Positions 18,046-27,685 of a stretch of DNA of 64,000 bases are shown here, in pieces (positions within the stretch are counted from its first letter, which is position 1; the number at the start of each line of letters is the position of its first letter). The notes below the pieces were generated by a model, which saw nothing but the letters and a program-made list of their open reading frames with translations, searched no databases and had not been told where the DNA came from. The translations under genes were made by a program, and so were the position numbers. The DNA is from Pectobacterium zantedeschiae (GTDB lineage Bacteria > Pseudomonadota > Gammaproteobacteria > Enterobacterales > Enterobacteriaceae): contig NZ_NWTM01000001.1 in the NCBI RefSeq assembly GCF_004137795.1, forward strand, positions 1,973,229-2,037,228, given 5' to 3'.

Positions 18046-18882
18046 TTAAGATGGGGAGGGTTGTAAACGGTTAATGTGAATGGTCAAAAACATCACCTCA
18101 TCGGTAGTCAGCTGGTAGCCGTAATTTTTTTCCACATAGTCATATACCTTCATCGCACAGGAATAGGCTCGTGGCATCAGTTCGGTAATTCCCTGATAGA
18201 TGGAATCATCGCCATGGCTCACTGTTTCCCGATTTAGCAGGCGCAGAGCGAAGAACTTCAGGTGCGTAATCAAACGCTGATAATTGAGAGTATGTTCATC
18301 AAAAGTGACACGAAGATCGTACTTCAGAATGGTTAAAATATCTTTAATGATACCCGCACTCTGCATCGTGCTCTGCATGTCGCTGTTATTCGCTGCATTC
18401 GCCAGGTGGAGAGCAATAAACCCCGCTTCATCCTCCGGTAAATCGATATCCAGTCGTACACGAATCAGTTCCAGCGCCTCCAATCCAACGGCAAATTCAC
18501 CGCGATAAAACTGACGAATATCCCACAGCATCAGATTCTTGATCGTCTGCCCTTTCTTATGACGTTGGATAGCAAAGTTGATATGGTCGCTTAAGGCCAG
18601 AAATAGTGTGTCCTGCACATCGAGCCGCAATGTTTTCTGCGCCAGAGTAATAATCTGCTGCGTGACCGCCAGGCAGTCCGGCGGAATATCCGCCAGCAGT
18701 TGTGACAGCACGTCCGCGATACCGTCACTTTTCTTCACGAACTGACTTTCAATGCGCTGCGGATCGATAGGATCGCCGATCTTTTTGCCAAAGCCGACAC
18801 CTTTGCCAATCGCCACAATTTCTCGTCGGTCATCGGCCAGCACCAGCACGGCGTTATTGCTCAGTATTTTTTCAATGATCAT
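18046..18882 (-). CDS. BglG/LicT-family transcriptional antiterminator
   Basis: A 278-residue RNA-binding antiterminator. Residues 1-55 are the CAT RNA-binding domain (MIIEKILSNNAVLVL is diagnostic), followed by PRD1 (about 65-170) and PRD2 (about 175-275). All four regulatory histidines expected for PTS phosphorylation are present: H100, H159, H207 and H269. It should bind a leader RNA hairpin and prevent early termination when beta-glucosides are available. It lies 94 bp downstream of the phospho-beta-glucosidase gene, whose leader carries a terminator at 20486-20537. No PTS enzyme II gene is adjacent. Confidence 0.93.
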   Translation of the reverse strand: MIIEKILSNNAVLVLADDRREIVAIGKGVGFGKKIGDPIDPQRIESQFVKKSDGIADVLSQLLADIPPDCLAVTQQIITLAQKTLRLDVQDTLFLALSDHINFAIQRHKKGQTIKNLMLWDIRQFYRGEFAVGLEALELIRVRLDIDLPEDEAGFIALHLANAANNSDMQSTMQSAGIIKDILTILKYDLRVTFDEHTLNYQRLITHLKFFALRLLNRETVSHGDDSIYQGITELMPRAYSCAMKVYDYVEKNYGYQLTTDEVMFLTIHINRLQPSPS

Positions 18883-18976
18883 CGCATCAGCCGTCCTGTC
18901 TGACGAGAAGGTACGCAGGCCTTCCCTGCCGTTTAACGCCTCAACGTCGTATTGCCGGGGCGTCTTCTTTCATCAT

Positions 18977-20431
<1,455 letters not shown>

Positions 20432-20485
20432 TCAGCAAGGCATCACTGATGTTATGGGTTGGACGCAATCATGCTGAATTCAGGC

Positions 20486-20537
20486 AAAAAAAAACCTGAT
20501 ACGGACATGTCTGAATCACATGCGTCGTATCAGGTTT
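20486..20537 (-). terminator. Leader terminator before the phospho-beta-glucosidase gene (antitermination target)
   Basis: Read leftwards, AAACCTGATACG (20526-20537) pairs perfectly over 12 bp with CGTATCAGGTTT (20492-20503) and is followed by nine U residues. It lies 85 bp before the bglA start, so it would stop transcription unless the BglG-type protein at 18046 acts. Confidence 0.88.
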
Positions 20538-20600
20538 CGCTCAGGCCTTAGCCCGATCACGTCCTTCTTATCGGGTTATATCCGCTAACAGCGGTAGACT
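20538..20600 (-). promoter_or_regulatory. Structured bgl leader with possible RAT antiterminator site
   Basis: Directly before the terminator the leader holds two more stems: CCGCT-AAC-AGCGG (20582-20594) and CCCGAT (20552-20557) with ATCGGG (20570-20575). The sequence overlapping the first terminator arm, ending CTGAGCGAAACC when read leftwards, resembles the 3' half of RAT sites (GCAGGCAAAACC). The 5' half is not a clean match, so the exact site is uncertain. Confidence 0.45.
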
Positions 20601-20695
20601 CAAATCAAGGTCGGGCAATCTGTGATGAATATCACCGATAATTCCCTCATCTGAGTATGATTCGTCCCTTGTACCAGTCATCGCTGAAATGCAGG

Positions 20696-22315
20696 CTATC
20701 GTTCACCACCATCATGGTCTCGCGCACCATTAAGCCGGACAAGTCGCTTCAATAACCCCAGCAACTTCATCCCGTCTGGTGACCCCAGCCCCGTACAAGC
20801 ATCCCATCCTTCTGAGGCGACAAACGCCCCGTTATTTCCCCGCACGATATCCTTGCAGCTATTACGATTACGGTATAGTAGTGGGGGGAAAAACAGCGAT
20901 GCCGACTCGGTCAAGGCAAGCATACGAGCCAACAATCCCGCCCACAGCGGTGCGACGGCACTGGTTCCTCCCACCACACCTTCCTGGCCGTTGACCTCAA
21001 CCAGATAACCCGTTTCGGGATCGGCATTGCCGCTAACATCAGGTACGCCACGGTGTTGTAGTGGATGATGGCCGCCATATTTGTCAACCAGAGACAATCC
21101 TAACTGCCAACCAGGCAGGGCAAAATATTGGCTGACTCCGCCACCTGTCGCACTACCGTCTCTGTTATGCCAGGTGGTTTCCTCCATCGCTTTTTGCAAG
21201 CGGGTGCCACCACAGGCTAAAACGTAAGGGCTGGATGCCGGGAAATCGACATGTAAGCCATGCGGTTCACCGTCTTTTGAACCGCGATCGCCAGAAGCTA
21301 CGCATACAGTAATGCCTAGTGCCGCGGCGGTTTGGAAAGCCTGGTTGTACACCAGTAATGATTGTGCCGTCCATTTCGACTCGCTGCCGCCCCAGCTAAT
21401 CGAAATCACCGACGGTGCATTTTTCTCATCATGAATCGCGGTATTGATCGCTTCTAAAAATCCGGCATCAGTATTCGGAGCAAAATACACCACAATTTTG
21501 GCTGCTGGCGCCAGCGTACCCACGATTTCGATATCCATCTGTACTTCAATATCAATCGGGTTCACTTCTTTGTCGCCGTCTGGGGAAGCAGGCGTATTTT
21601 TGGCACCTCCCACGTAAACATCAACGATCTGCGGTGGGTTGACACCCATGCGTTTAAAATAGTGCTCCAACTGCGGTAAGCGATACCCTCCCCCCAGTTC
21701 AATAATGCCAATGCACTGCCCTGCGCCATCATTTTCAGGGAAGTGATAGTGCTCAGCTAACTCTAGCGGCGTATAGCCCGAGGAATGCTTTGTTTCACTA
21801 GAGAATGGGGTATTCATATGCAGGCAACAGTTCGTCGCCAAACGCTCATCCAAACCGAGCACAGCGATAACTACGCCCTGTAGATATTCAGGCAGATAAA
21901 TCCCTCCCGATCTCCCGCGAAAAGCTCCGTTTTTGTGCTCATAGTGGGCTAAGCTCACACGAAATGCTTGTTCCATTTGCCCCGCAGTTCCCGTTAAGAA
22001 GAGGGTACGGCTGGCAGGATGTTCACGTTCGATAGATAGCCGATAATGTCGTGCAAACGCGCGGACATGCTCTATATCAGCATCATCTGCACTAAATTTT
22101 TTGGCATAACTGGCACGCGATAGCGGCCTGTTGGCGTTGATGCCGCCAAATTGTGGATCGATGCTATCGTGCAGTTCGGTGTAATACTCATCATCTGGCG
22201 TAGTAAAACGTAGTACCAGCATGACCCTGACGCTTTCATTAACATTACAGCGCTCGCGGTACGCTGCGTCAGCGATGTTTCCGCGCTCACTCCCTTTCAA
22301 TAATTGGTAAGTCAT
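20696..22315 (-). CDS. Sedolisin (S53) serine-carboxyl peptidase with pro-domain
   Basis: A 539-residue acid peptidase of the kumamolisin/sedolisin family. Residues 1 to about 165 match the pro-kumamolisin activation domain. The catalytic set is complete: E257 and D261 with the family E-x3-D spacing, oxyanion D343 in SGDRGS, and S452 in GGTSAVAP. The C-terminal calcium site (KDIVRG, then GWDACTGLGSPDG) is also present. I start at ATG 22315, preceded by GGGGGAGAAG; the frame begins at a GTG inside that site. There is no Sec or Tat signal, so export would need another route. It follows the exported chorismate mutase by 19 bp. Confidence 0.92.
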   Translation of the reverse strand: MTYQLLKGSERGNIADAAYRERCNVNESVRVMLVLRFTTPDDEYYTELHDSIDPQFGGINANRPLSRASYAKKFSADDADIEHVRAFARHYRLSIEREHPASRTLFLTGTAGQMEQAFRVSLAHYEHKNGAFRGRSGGIYLPEYLQGVVIAVLGLDERLATNCCLHMNTPFSSETKHSSGYTPLELAEHYHFPENDGAGQCIGIIELGGGYRLPQLEHYFKRMGVNPPQIVDVYVGGAKNTPASPDGDKEVNPIDIEVQMDIEIVGTLAPAAKIVVYFAPNTDAGFLEAINTAIHDEKNAPSVISISWGGSESKWTAQSLLVYNQAFQTAAALGITVCVASGDRGSKDGEPHGLHVDFPASSPYVLACGGTRLQKAMEETTWHNRDGSATGGGVSQYFALPGWQLGLSLVDKYGGHHPLQHRGVPDVSGNADPETGYLVEVNGQEGVVGGTSAVAPLWAGLLARMLALTESASLFFPPLLYRNRNSCKDIVRGNNGAFVASEGWDACTGLGSPDGMKLLGLLKRLVRLNGARDHDGGER

Positions 22316-22334
22316 CGTCTTCTCCCCCACTCAG

Positions 22335-22892
22335 CTATTTGCCGTCTGGTTCAATGTGACTCAATGCCGCATAAATCTGGCGTTTGTCGTTCTGTGACAG
22401 ATGCTCAACATTAATAGAAGAAAGAAACGTGGCCTCTTGCTGAGGCGCAAAATGCCCGCCATTCGAGAGATAACGTTTAATACTAATCAGGAGTTGGTCG
22501 TCAATCGTGAGTAACGTGGGCCTGATCGTGTCGTTCAGCGAAAGGGGTGTCCAGTCGCTCTCAGGTGTCGAAAGCCAGTCCGCCATGTAGCGATACTGAA
22601 TGGCTTTGCTGGCATTCATTAATGAAGTAAAAAACAACTGTGTACTCTGAGGAGATAAACCAACGGTAGCCGATTGCTCCCGCGCCTTACTCAAAATACG
22701 TTCTTCTTGCTTCAAATCCTCAACCGGCAGGTGTTGGCGGGCTTTGTACCCCGCAACATCTTTCATCAGTACCATCCTCTCCTGAATCAGTTGATAGATA
22801 CCAAGAGGGTTATCCTGCACGGTCGCGTGCAGAGGGAGACACCAGGCAGAACTCATCACTAACGAGATAACAGCGGAAATAGGCAAATTCAT
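22335..22892 (-). CDS. Exported chorismate mutase (AroQ-gamma type)
   Basis: Converts chorismate to prephenate, here outside the cytoplasm. The 185-residue precursor begins MNLPISAVISLVMSSAWCLP with signal cleavage predicted after LHA (residue 23). The all-helical AroQ fold is visible: LIQERMVLMKDVAGYKARQ carries the catalytic Arg39 and Lys of helix 1, followed by EERIL. The size equals the secreted mutases of Salmonella and Mycobacterium rather than the bifunctional PheA/TyrA enzymes. I prefer ATG 22892, where GGAGAG lies upstream and the signal peptide is proper; an open start at 22928 adds 12 unlikely residues. It probably shares an mRNA with the sedolisin. Confidence 0.9.
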   Translation of the reverse strand: MNLPISAVISLVMSSAWCLPLHATVQDNPLGIYQLIQERMVLMKDVAGYKARQHLPVEDLKQEERILSKAREQSATVGLSPQSTQLFFTSLMNASKAIQYRYMADWLSTPESDWTPLSLNDTIRPTLLTIDDQLLISIKRYLSNGGHFAPQQEATFLSSINVEHLSQNDKRQIYAALSHIEPDGK

Positions 22893-23212
22893 TGGGTTGC
22901 ACTCTCCTGTCAGCACTGCCATGAACATTTATGGCTATGTTTTTATTTCGCCATTGCGGCAGGAGATAATAGATTTCGCTACATGAACCTTCCATGACGA
23001 AACTATTTCAATCATTACCTACAGGACACACTTCATCTTGAGAATTTCCCGTTCTGTCGCGATAACCGCGATTAAGTCGTTAAATTACCAATAAGTTACG
23101 GATAACAGCACCGAATTGCTTTATCTGAAAGCCACATGATTAAGATACAAACAATAACCAAATGAAATAGTTCAATTTTGTTATTAAATGACATTATTCC
23201 GTAAAGCAAAGG
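22893..23212. other. Intergenic region upstream of chorismate mutase gene
   Basis: About 320 bp without a credible gene. It holds the promoter of the chorismate mutase-sedolisin pair and is AT-rich near 23080-23210. I saw no operator or RNA element I can name. Confidence 0.5.
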
Positions 23213-23254
23213 CGCACAAAAAAGCCCGTCGTGGCACTTGGCCATGACGGGCTT
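23213..23254 (-). terminator. Intrinsic terminator after yjbH
   Basis: Read leftwards, AAGCCCGTCATGGC (23241-23254) pairs with GCCACGACGGGCTT (23222-23235), 13 of 14 positions, and is followed by UUUUUUGUG. It lies 28 bp after the yjbH stop. Confidence 0.88.
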
Positions 23255-23281
23255 GATTAACCCTGAACGAACGGGGATCGA

Positions 23282-25417
23282 TTAGTGATCGGTGAGTCCA
23301 TACAGCGAGCCACGGCGCTGTAGCATTTGGCCACCGTCACGCGTGAGTGGTACCCAACCGACTGCTCCACGTTTTACCGTCGGTTCAGTGAACAACAGAT
23401 CAAACGGTATAGAGACGTAGAAGCCTTTGGTAAAGCTCCCTTCACCATATTCAGCAGCGCTGACGTTGGTTTTGGTTGCAAAGGCCCCGGCAACAATCCC
23501 GCTGTCAAAGCGGCGAGACAGGTCGAGGGTTACCCCTTTATCACCAGCCAGATAACGACCCACACTTACTTTCGCCACTGCACCTTCGACAAACGGCAAC
23601 TCCCAGTACGCGGTAAGATGGCCTGTCACCACATCATAATCGGCCATCCTCATGATATCGTTCCAGTCACGCTGTTTGACATAGTTAACATCCAGCCCCA
23701 GCGCCCAGCTTTTACCAAACGGACGATACAGTACTTCAGAACCGACGCCGGCATACATCATTTCCAGATAGCCGCCATAGACCTGTGTATACCAGTCCTG
23801 CGCAGGATTATCCCTACGAGTCAATTGCAGATTGGTCAATAACAGATCGGAAGAAGTAGAATATTCACGTACCCAGGTTCTGACTCGCGGCAGCGCTGCG
23901 CCGTCCGCTGGCGGTGCTTTATACTTGAACTTGTCATAGTTATTTACCAAGTTCAGCGTCGCCGTTCCCCCCACGCTCCAGTGATCGCTGAGTCGGTAGT
24001 CAACGTTACCTTTCAGAGCAACCTGATACATGTAGAAGGATTCAGGGCCACCGAAAGACTGCACCAGCGCCGGATCTAATGAATACGTCAGACGATCGGG
24101 TTCTGCAAGCAACACCTGCTGACCACGCACGTCAGATACCTGTTCTTTGCGATGTGTTTCAGGTTCGGGTTGACCAAGCGGAACGGCAGCCTGCTGAACC
24201 TGATGGAAGGCTTTGGCATCAACTTCCGTGCTGGCAATCGGTAAACGCTGGCTGCGCTGAACGATGTGATATTCATCAATACTACCCGGTACATGGTTCG
24301 CCAATACTGTAGCGGCACGCTGTGTAGCCTGTTCACTATCACGATATTTTGTCTGATCGGCAACAATGGTAACCTGCTTTTGGTCCGCGTAAATATCGGC
24401 GTCCTTAAAGCCTGCCTTATCATTCAGTTCTTTCGAAACGAGCTGCCAATTTGTTCCTTTACCATCCTGCACCGGCGCATACACGGGCGGTGCGTCGTCT
24501 AAATAGTTTGGCTTCAGACTGTTAAAGTTGGTACGCAGGGTAAAACCCCACATCAGGGTATTGCCCCGTTGCCACGACAACGTGGTATCCAGTATATCGC
24601 CCACGCGGTAAACCGCGCCGATGTTGAAAGGAGAATCATGTTTAAGCTGCTGTGGTCGACCATCGGGTGAAGTTCGTTCCGCACTGTAATCGTTACCGTC
24701 ATACTCTAGCTTTAGGCGCAACGGATCCCAAGGCGTTTGGTACTCTACGCCGCCAAACAGTGCCGCCGGGCCATGGAAGAAGTTTCCCACTTCAAACTGC
24801 CCCGTCTCTGTACTTTCAGTACGATTACAGAAGCTGGCTTTCAGTGAACAGGCCGGGTTTTTAATATTGCCGCTTTCGGCCATATTTCCCCATCCCATAC
24901 CCAGAGTGAAATCAAACGGCCCCATACGCTTACTGGCTACCAGATATTCGCTATCGAACAGCCCCGTACCGGCAATATCACGCAACCCCAGCGATACCTC
25001 AGGCATCCAGTAACTTTCCTGCCACAAGCGCGCCTTGAGATCGAAGGCTTTGTCCTTGTAGGTTTGACTACCGCTGAAAGACGCATCGCCACTATAAAGC
25101 CGGGTACGGATATCGGTATAACGCACCGTCGTTTCCAGCCAGTCGAACAGCTGAAGGGACACGGAGTAACGACGATACTCTTCATTGTCACGGTAATTGA
25201 GGCTAAATTCGCCCACTTCCGCCATGCGTGCTGTCGGCGTCTGCAATAAGCCCGTGCCACCGAAATCATATTGCGATACGCCAGCAGGCTGAAAACGCAG
25301 ATTCGGGTTCGTCGCAGTACGGCTGTTTTCTGTTTCAGCCGCCATCGCCTGCGCACTCAGGATGCTGCCAATCGCCAACGACAGACAGCCTAGTTTAACG
25401 TTTCTGTTTTTGGTCAT
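23282..25417 (-). CDS. yjbH: YjbH-family outer-membrane exopolysaccharide protein
   Basis: A 711-residue exported protein with signal peptide MTKNRNVKLGCLSLAIGSIL ending near AMAAE. The mature protein is rich in alternating aromatic/hydrophobic beta segments ending in aromatic residues (FALKARLWQESYW-like repeats, VSIPFDLLF near the end), as expected for an outer-membrane barrel; FSLNYRDNEEYRRYSVSLQLFDWLETTVRY is diagnostic of YjbH. The family (also GfcD) is needed for an Rcs-controlled exopolysaccharide. Its start overlaps the yjbG stop by 4 bp (ATGA), and a terminator follows. Confidence 0.92.
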   Translation of the reverse strand: MTKNRNVKLGCLSLAIGSILSAQAMAAETENSRTATNPNLRFQPAGVSQYDFGGTGLLQTPTARMAEVGEFSLNYRDNEEYRRYSVSLQLFDWLETTVRYTDIRTRLYSGDASFSGSQTYKDKAFDLKARLWQESYWMPEVSLGLRDIAGTGLFDSEYLVASKRMGPFDFTLGMGWGNMAESGNIKNPACSLKASFCNRTESTETGQFEVGNFFHGPAALFGGVEYQTPWDPLRLKLEYDGNDYSAERTSPDGRPQQLKHDSPFNIGAVYRVGDILDTTLSWQRGNTLMWGFTLRTNFNSLKPNYLDDAPPVYAPVQDGKGTNWQLVSKELNDKAGFKDADIYADQKQVTIVADQTKYRDSEQATQRAATVLANHVPGSIDEYHIVQRSQRLPIASTEVDAKAFHQVQQAAVPLGQPEPETHRKEQVSDVRGQQVLLAEPDRLTYSLDPALVQSFGGPESFYMYQVALKGNVDYRLSDHWSVGGTATLNLVNNYDKFKYKAPPADGAALPRVRTWVREYSTSSDLLLTNLQLTRRDNPAQDWYTQVYGGYLEMMYAGVGSEVLYRPFGKSWALGLDVNYVKQRDWNDIMRMADYDVVTGHLTAYWELPFVEGAVAKVSVGRYLAGDKGVTLDLSRRFDSGIVAGAFATKTNVSAAEYGEGSFTKGFYVSIPFDLLFTEPTVKRGAVGWVPLTRDGGQMLQRRGSLYGLTDH

Positions 25418-26196
25418 TCGAGTGGGATCCGGTTAGCAAGGTAGTCAGCAAGCTGATCGTTAAGTGATGACATATCCTGAGGTAAAACAGAAGGATTGAA
25501 ACCGATAAAGATCGTTTCGCCTGCGGCAGGTTCGCTATGCTGACGGTTCCACAGCGCTAGCGGTACTTTGCGCCACTGGCCATTTCCTCCAATCAGATAG
25601 CCATAACTGTTATCTGCTCCAGCTAAAAGCCGCCGCCCAGAGAGATAATCCTCAACCGACCACCCGGCGCGCAGCGCAACTGCCCCCGACGTTTCCAGCT
25701 CACCCACATCGGCGGAGGTATTCACCAGACCTATAAGCGACAGCTTGTCATTATGGGGCGCCACATACAGGGCATATTCCCCTACCAGAGGGCGATTATT
25801 TTCTATATAGACACGCACATGGTCAGGATCCAGATTCGTACGGATACGACCCGCAACATTAATCGGGCTAATCGTCTTTCTCAGAAGCCACGCGGAAATG
25901 GCCAAATCACCGTCACCAGAGTTACGCCAACGTGTTTCGAGCTCTGCCAGCTTTTGCAGCAAGACATCTCCCTGGGCACGAACCTTCTGCGTTGTCGCAA
26001 AATCAGAAATAAACGCCGTTTGCCAGTTGATATTCTGTGGCCAGGAAACCTGTTCGTAAAATTTTTCAAGACGCGTACCGTCATCCAGTTTAACAACGGC
26101 GATCGTCTCTTGAGGCGATTTCACCGTCAGTTGTGCAGACGTCGCGACGCCGGAAACCAGCAGCAACAAGGTAGCGATACGATTGAGTGCCAACAT
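25414..26196 (-). CDS. yjbG: YjbG/GfcC-family periplasmic polysaccharide protein
   Basis: A 260-residue precursor with signal MLALNRIATLLLLVSGVATSA. The mature part has the GfcC plan: two beta-grasp domains and a C-terminal amphipathic helix (LNDQLADYLANRIPLE). GfcC/YjbG proteins are periplasmic accessories of group 4 capsule or Yjb polysaccharide export. It is translationally coupled to yjbH by a 4-bp overlap and follows yjbF by 9 bp. Confidence 0.9.
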   Translation of the reverse strand: MLALNRIATLLLLVSGVATSAQLTVKSPQETIAVVKLDDGTRLEKFYEQVSWPQNINWQTAFISDFATTQKVRAQGDVLLQKLAELETRWRNSGDGDLAISAWLLRKTISPINVAGRIRTNLDPDHVRVYIENNRPLVGEYALYVAPHNDKLSLIGLVNTSADVGELETSGAVALRAGWSVEDYLSGRRLLAGADNSYGYLIGGNGQWRKVPLALWNRQHSEPAAGETIFIGFNPSVLPQDMSSLNDQLADYLANRIPLE

Positions 26197-26205
26197 AGCA
26201 GCCCC

Positions 26206-26886
26206 TTATTGTTGTACGTAGGGTTTTAATACGGTGAATGTAACCAATGCCATATCCGGCCCCATATACTGCTGGCTTTGGACCACACTTCCGTTAGCCG
26301 GATCAAGCCAGTAGCTATTGATGTAAGATTCATTTAAAGCGGGAACGGTAACTTGCTCATCAAAGCGCAGCAGCTCACGTGAGGTATCCAGAATTTTTAT
26401 CGTTTCTTTGCCACGGGCATGAAAAACGGACTGAGTATCGTAACCACCGCGGAAAACCTGAGACCATTCAACCCGGCTTTGCCATGTCATTGGTGTTGAT
26501 GTCTTCAATAGACCTAATGTCAGCGGATCCTGTTGCAGGTTATCCACATAGGTAATGTCTTCGCCGAAGCCCTGCGTTTTTACTACACGACCATGTTGGG
26601 TCGCTAGCATGTTTTTATCGGCCCCGATCCATTTCAACTGATTCTGCTCGGCAAAAGCGAGAACAACAAACGCCTGTGGTGCCTCTCCCACTTTCAAATA
26701 GGCCGACGCATAGGGTGTATTGGCAACCTGTTGGGCCGTCACATGGGTATCATCCTGACCAAAAAACGCCAGTTTGAACGTTTTCCCCACCTGCTCCACA
26801 TTTTGGGAACAGCCAGTCAACACAATAGATAAAAGAGGTATGGCAATCAGCGAACGTACCTTTGCCATTCGTTTTATTTTTGTCAT
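26206..26886 (-). CDS. yjbF: YjbF-family lipoprotein
   Basis: A 226-residue lipoprotein of the GfcB/YjbF family. The lipobox LTGC places the lipidated cysteine at residue 26 after a hydrophobic stretch (SLIAIPLLSIVLTGC). The mature part carries the family segments YASAYLKVGEAPQAFVVLAFAE and ALVTFTVLKPYVQQ. Start choice is uncertain: ATG 26886 (MTKIKRMAK) or ATG 26868 (MAKVRS); neither has a strong ribosome site, and the longer open frame from 26934 starts inside the terminator before it. Third gene from the end of yjbEFGH. Confidence 0.88.
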   Translation of the reverse strand: MTKIKRMAKVRSLIAIPLLSIVLTGCSQNVEQVGKTFKLAFFGQDDTHVTAQQVANTPYASAYLKVGEAPQAFVVLAFAEQNQLKWIGADKNMLATQHGRVVKTQGFGEDITYVDNLQQDPLTLGLLKTSTPMTWQSRVEWSQVFRGGYDTQSVFHARGKETIKILDTSRELLRFDEQVTVPALNESYINSYWLDPANGSVVQSQQYMGPDMALVTFTVLKPYVQQ

Positions 26887-26918
26887 GAAATGCAGTTCTC
26901 GTTGAACAGCGCAGCCTG

Positions 26919-26946
26919 GAAAAAGAAAGGCCACCGAAGTGGCCTT
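26919..26946 (-). terminator. Intrinsic terminator between yjbE and yjbF
   Basis: Read leftwards, AAGGCCAC (26939-26946) and GTGGCCTT (26927-26934) form a perfect 8-bp stem with a UUCG loop, followed by UCUUUUU. It begins 15 bp after the yjbE stop and would make yjbE mRNA more abundant than yjbFGH. Confidence 0.87.
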
Positions 26947-26961
26947 AGAATTGAAACGGAA

Positions 26962-27255
26962 TTAACTACGAGTACCGGTAGTTACCGTCGTTGTGCTTGT
27001 AGCATCGTTGTTGTCATTGCTGGAAACAGCAACAGCAACACCAACAGCAACAGCGGCAGCAACACCAACAGCAATCAGTGCAGTAGTACCAGCAGCAGCA
27101 CCGGCACCAGCAGCACCAGCAGCAGCACCAACACTTGCGCTGGTAGTCGTGGTGGTAGTGGTACCAGCAGCGGTTGCGCTGGAGACGCCATCAACAGCAA
27201 ACGCGTTTGACGACATAGCCAGAACAGCGGCCAGCGCGATTAACGTTTTCTTCAT
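26962..27255 (-). CDS. yjbE: YjbE-like small exported Ala/Thr/Gly-rich protein
   Basis: A 97-residue precursor: MKKTLIALAAVLAMSSNAFA is a textbook signal. The mature 77 residues are low complexity: a Thr run (TTTTTTT), Ala/Gly-rich segment (GAAAGAAGAGAAAG), then a hydrophobic Ala/Val stretch (ALIAVGVAAAVAVGVAVAV) and a polar tail SSNDNNDATSTTTVTTGTRS. The family (YjbE/GfcA) has no known enzyme activity and is the first gene of the exopolysaccharide operon. Start ATG 27255 has AAGGAAAT just upstream. The CAG/GCA-rich DNA is coding, not a microsatellite. Confidence 0.88.
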   Translation of the reverse strand: MKKTLIALAAVLAMSSNAFAVDGVSSATAAGTTTTTTTSASVGAAAGAAGAGAAAGTTALIAVGVAAAVAVGVAVAVSSNDNNDATSTTTVTTGTRS

Positions 27256-27612
27256 TACGATTTCCTTTTTAACATGAAGTACTTCAGGGTGGAGTACCGT
27301 CGAAAAGACCATACCCCGTCCTTCATTTCAGCCAGCACAACAGCAAACACATCTCTATTTGCCTCGTTACCAACCGTTACCGGGATCCTCCCAGTAATGA
27401 ACACAGTTCGATGGCAGTCAAACCACCTCTGATAAGCAGCAGCAGAAAACAAAACTACCACTCAATTTTTGCAACACTGTTAAAAATAGCAAGATCCCAG
27501 TGTAATAAACAGCAATGATCTCGGTAAAAAAGCAGATTTCTTTAATAAAATTTACAGTATTTTGGAAAAAAAGTCATAGATATCTTAACGATATCAATCC
27601 ATTGATTCACAA
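27256..27612 (-). promoter_or_regulatory. Upstream region of yjbE operon
   Basis: About 360 bp without a credible gene, AT-rich towards 27500-27612. It must hold the yjbE promoter. In E. coli this operon is controlled by Rcs; I looked for an RcsAB box and found only weak partial matches (around 27577), so I do not assign one. Confidence 0.4.
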
Positions 27613-27650
27613 ATACAAAAAACGCCAGATATTTCTTAATCTGGCGTTTT
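27613..27650 (-). terminator. Intrinsic terminator after gnd
   Basis: Read leftwards, AAAACGCCAGAT (27639-27650) pairs perfectly with ATCTGGCGTTTT (27619-27630) around an 8-base loop, and the U-run continues to 27615. It lies 35 bp after the gnd stop. Confidence 0.9.
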
Positions 27651-27685
27651 ATTAACAAACGGTATTATCTAAGCATAAGAAATGA

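Noticed and set aside
26993-27190. CAG/CAA/GCA-rich tract resembling a microsatellite or repeat array
   Set aside because: Read leftwards it encodes the Ala/Thr/Gly-rich mature part of YjbE after a good signal peptide, so it is coding sequence. The Ser/Asn-rich frame on the other strand is its mirror.
27570-27590. RcsAB-like site before yjbE (TTAAGATATC read leftwards)
   Set aside because: Only the first half matches the consensus, so it is too weak to assign.
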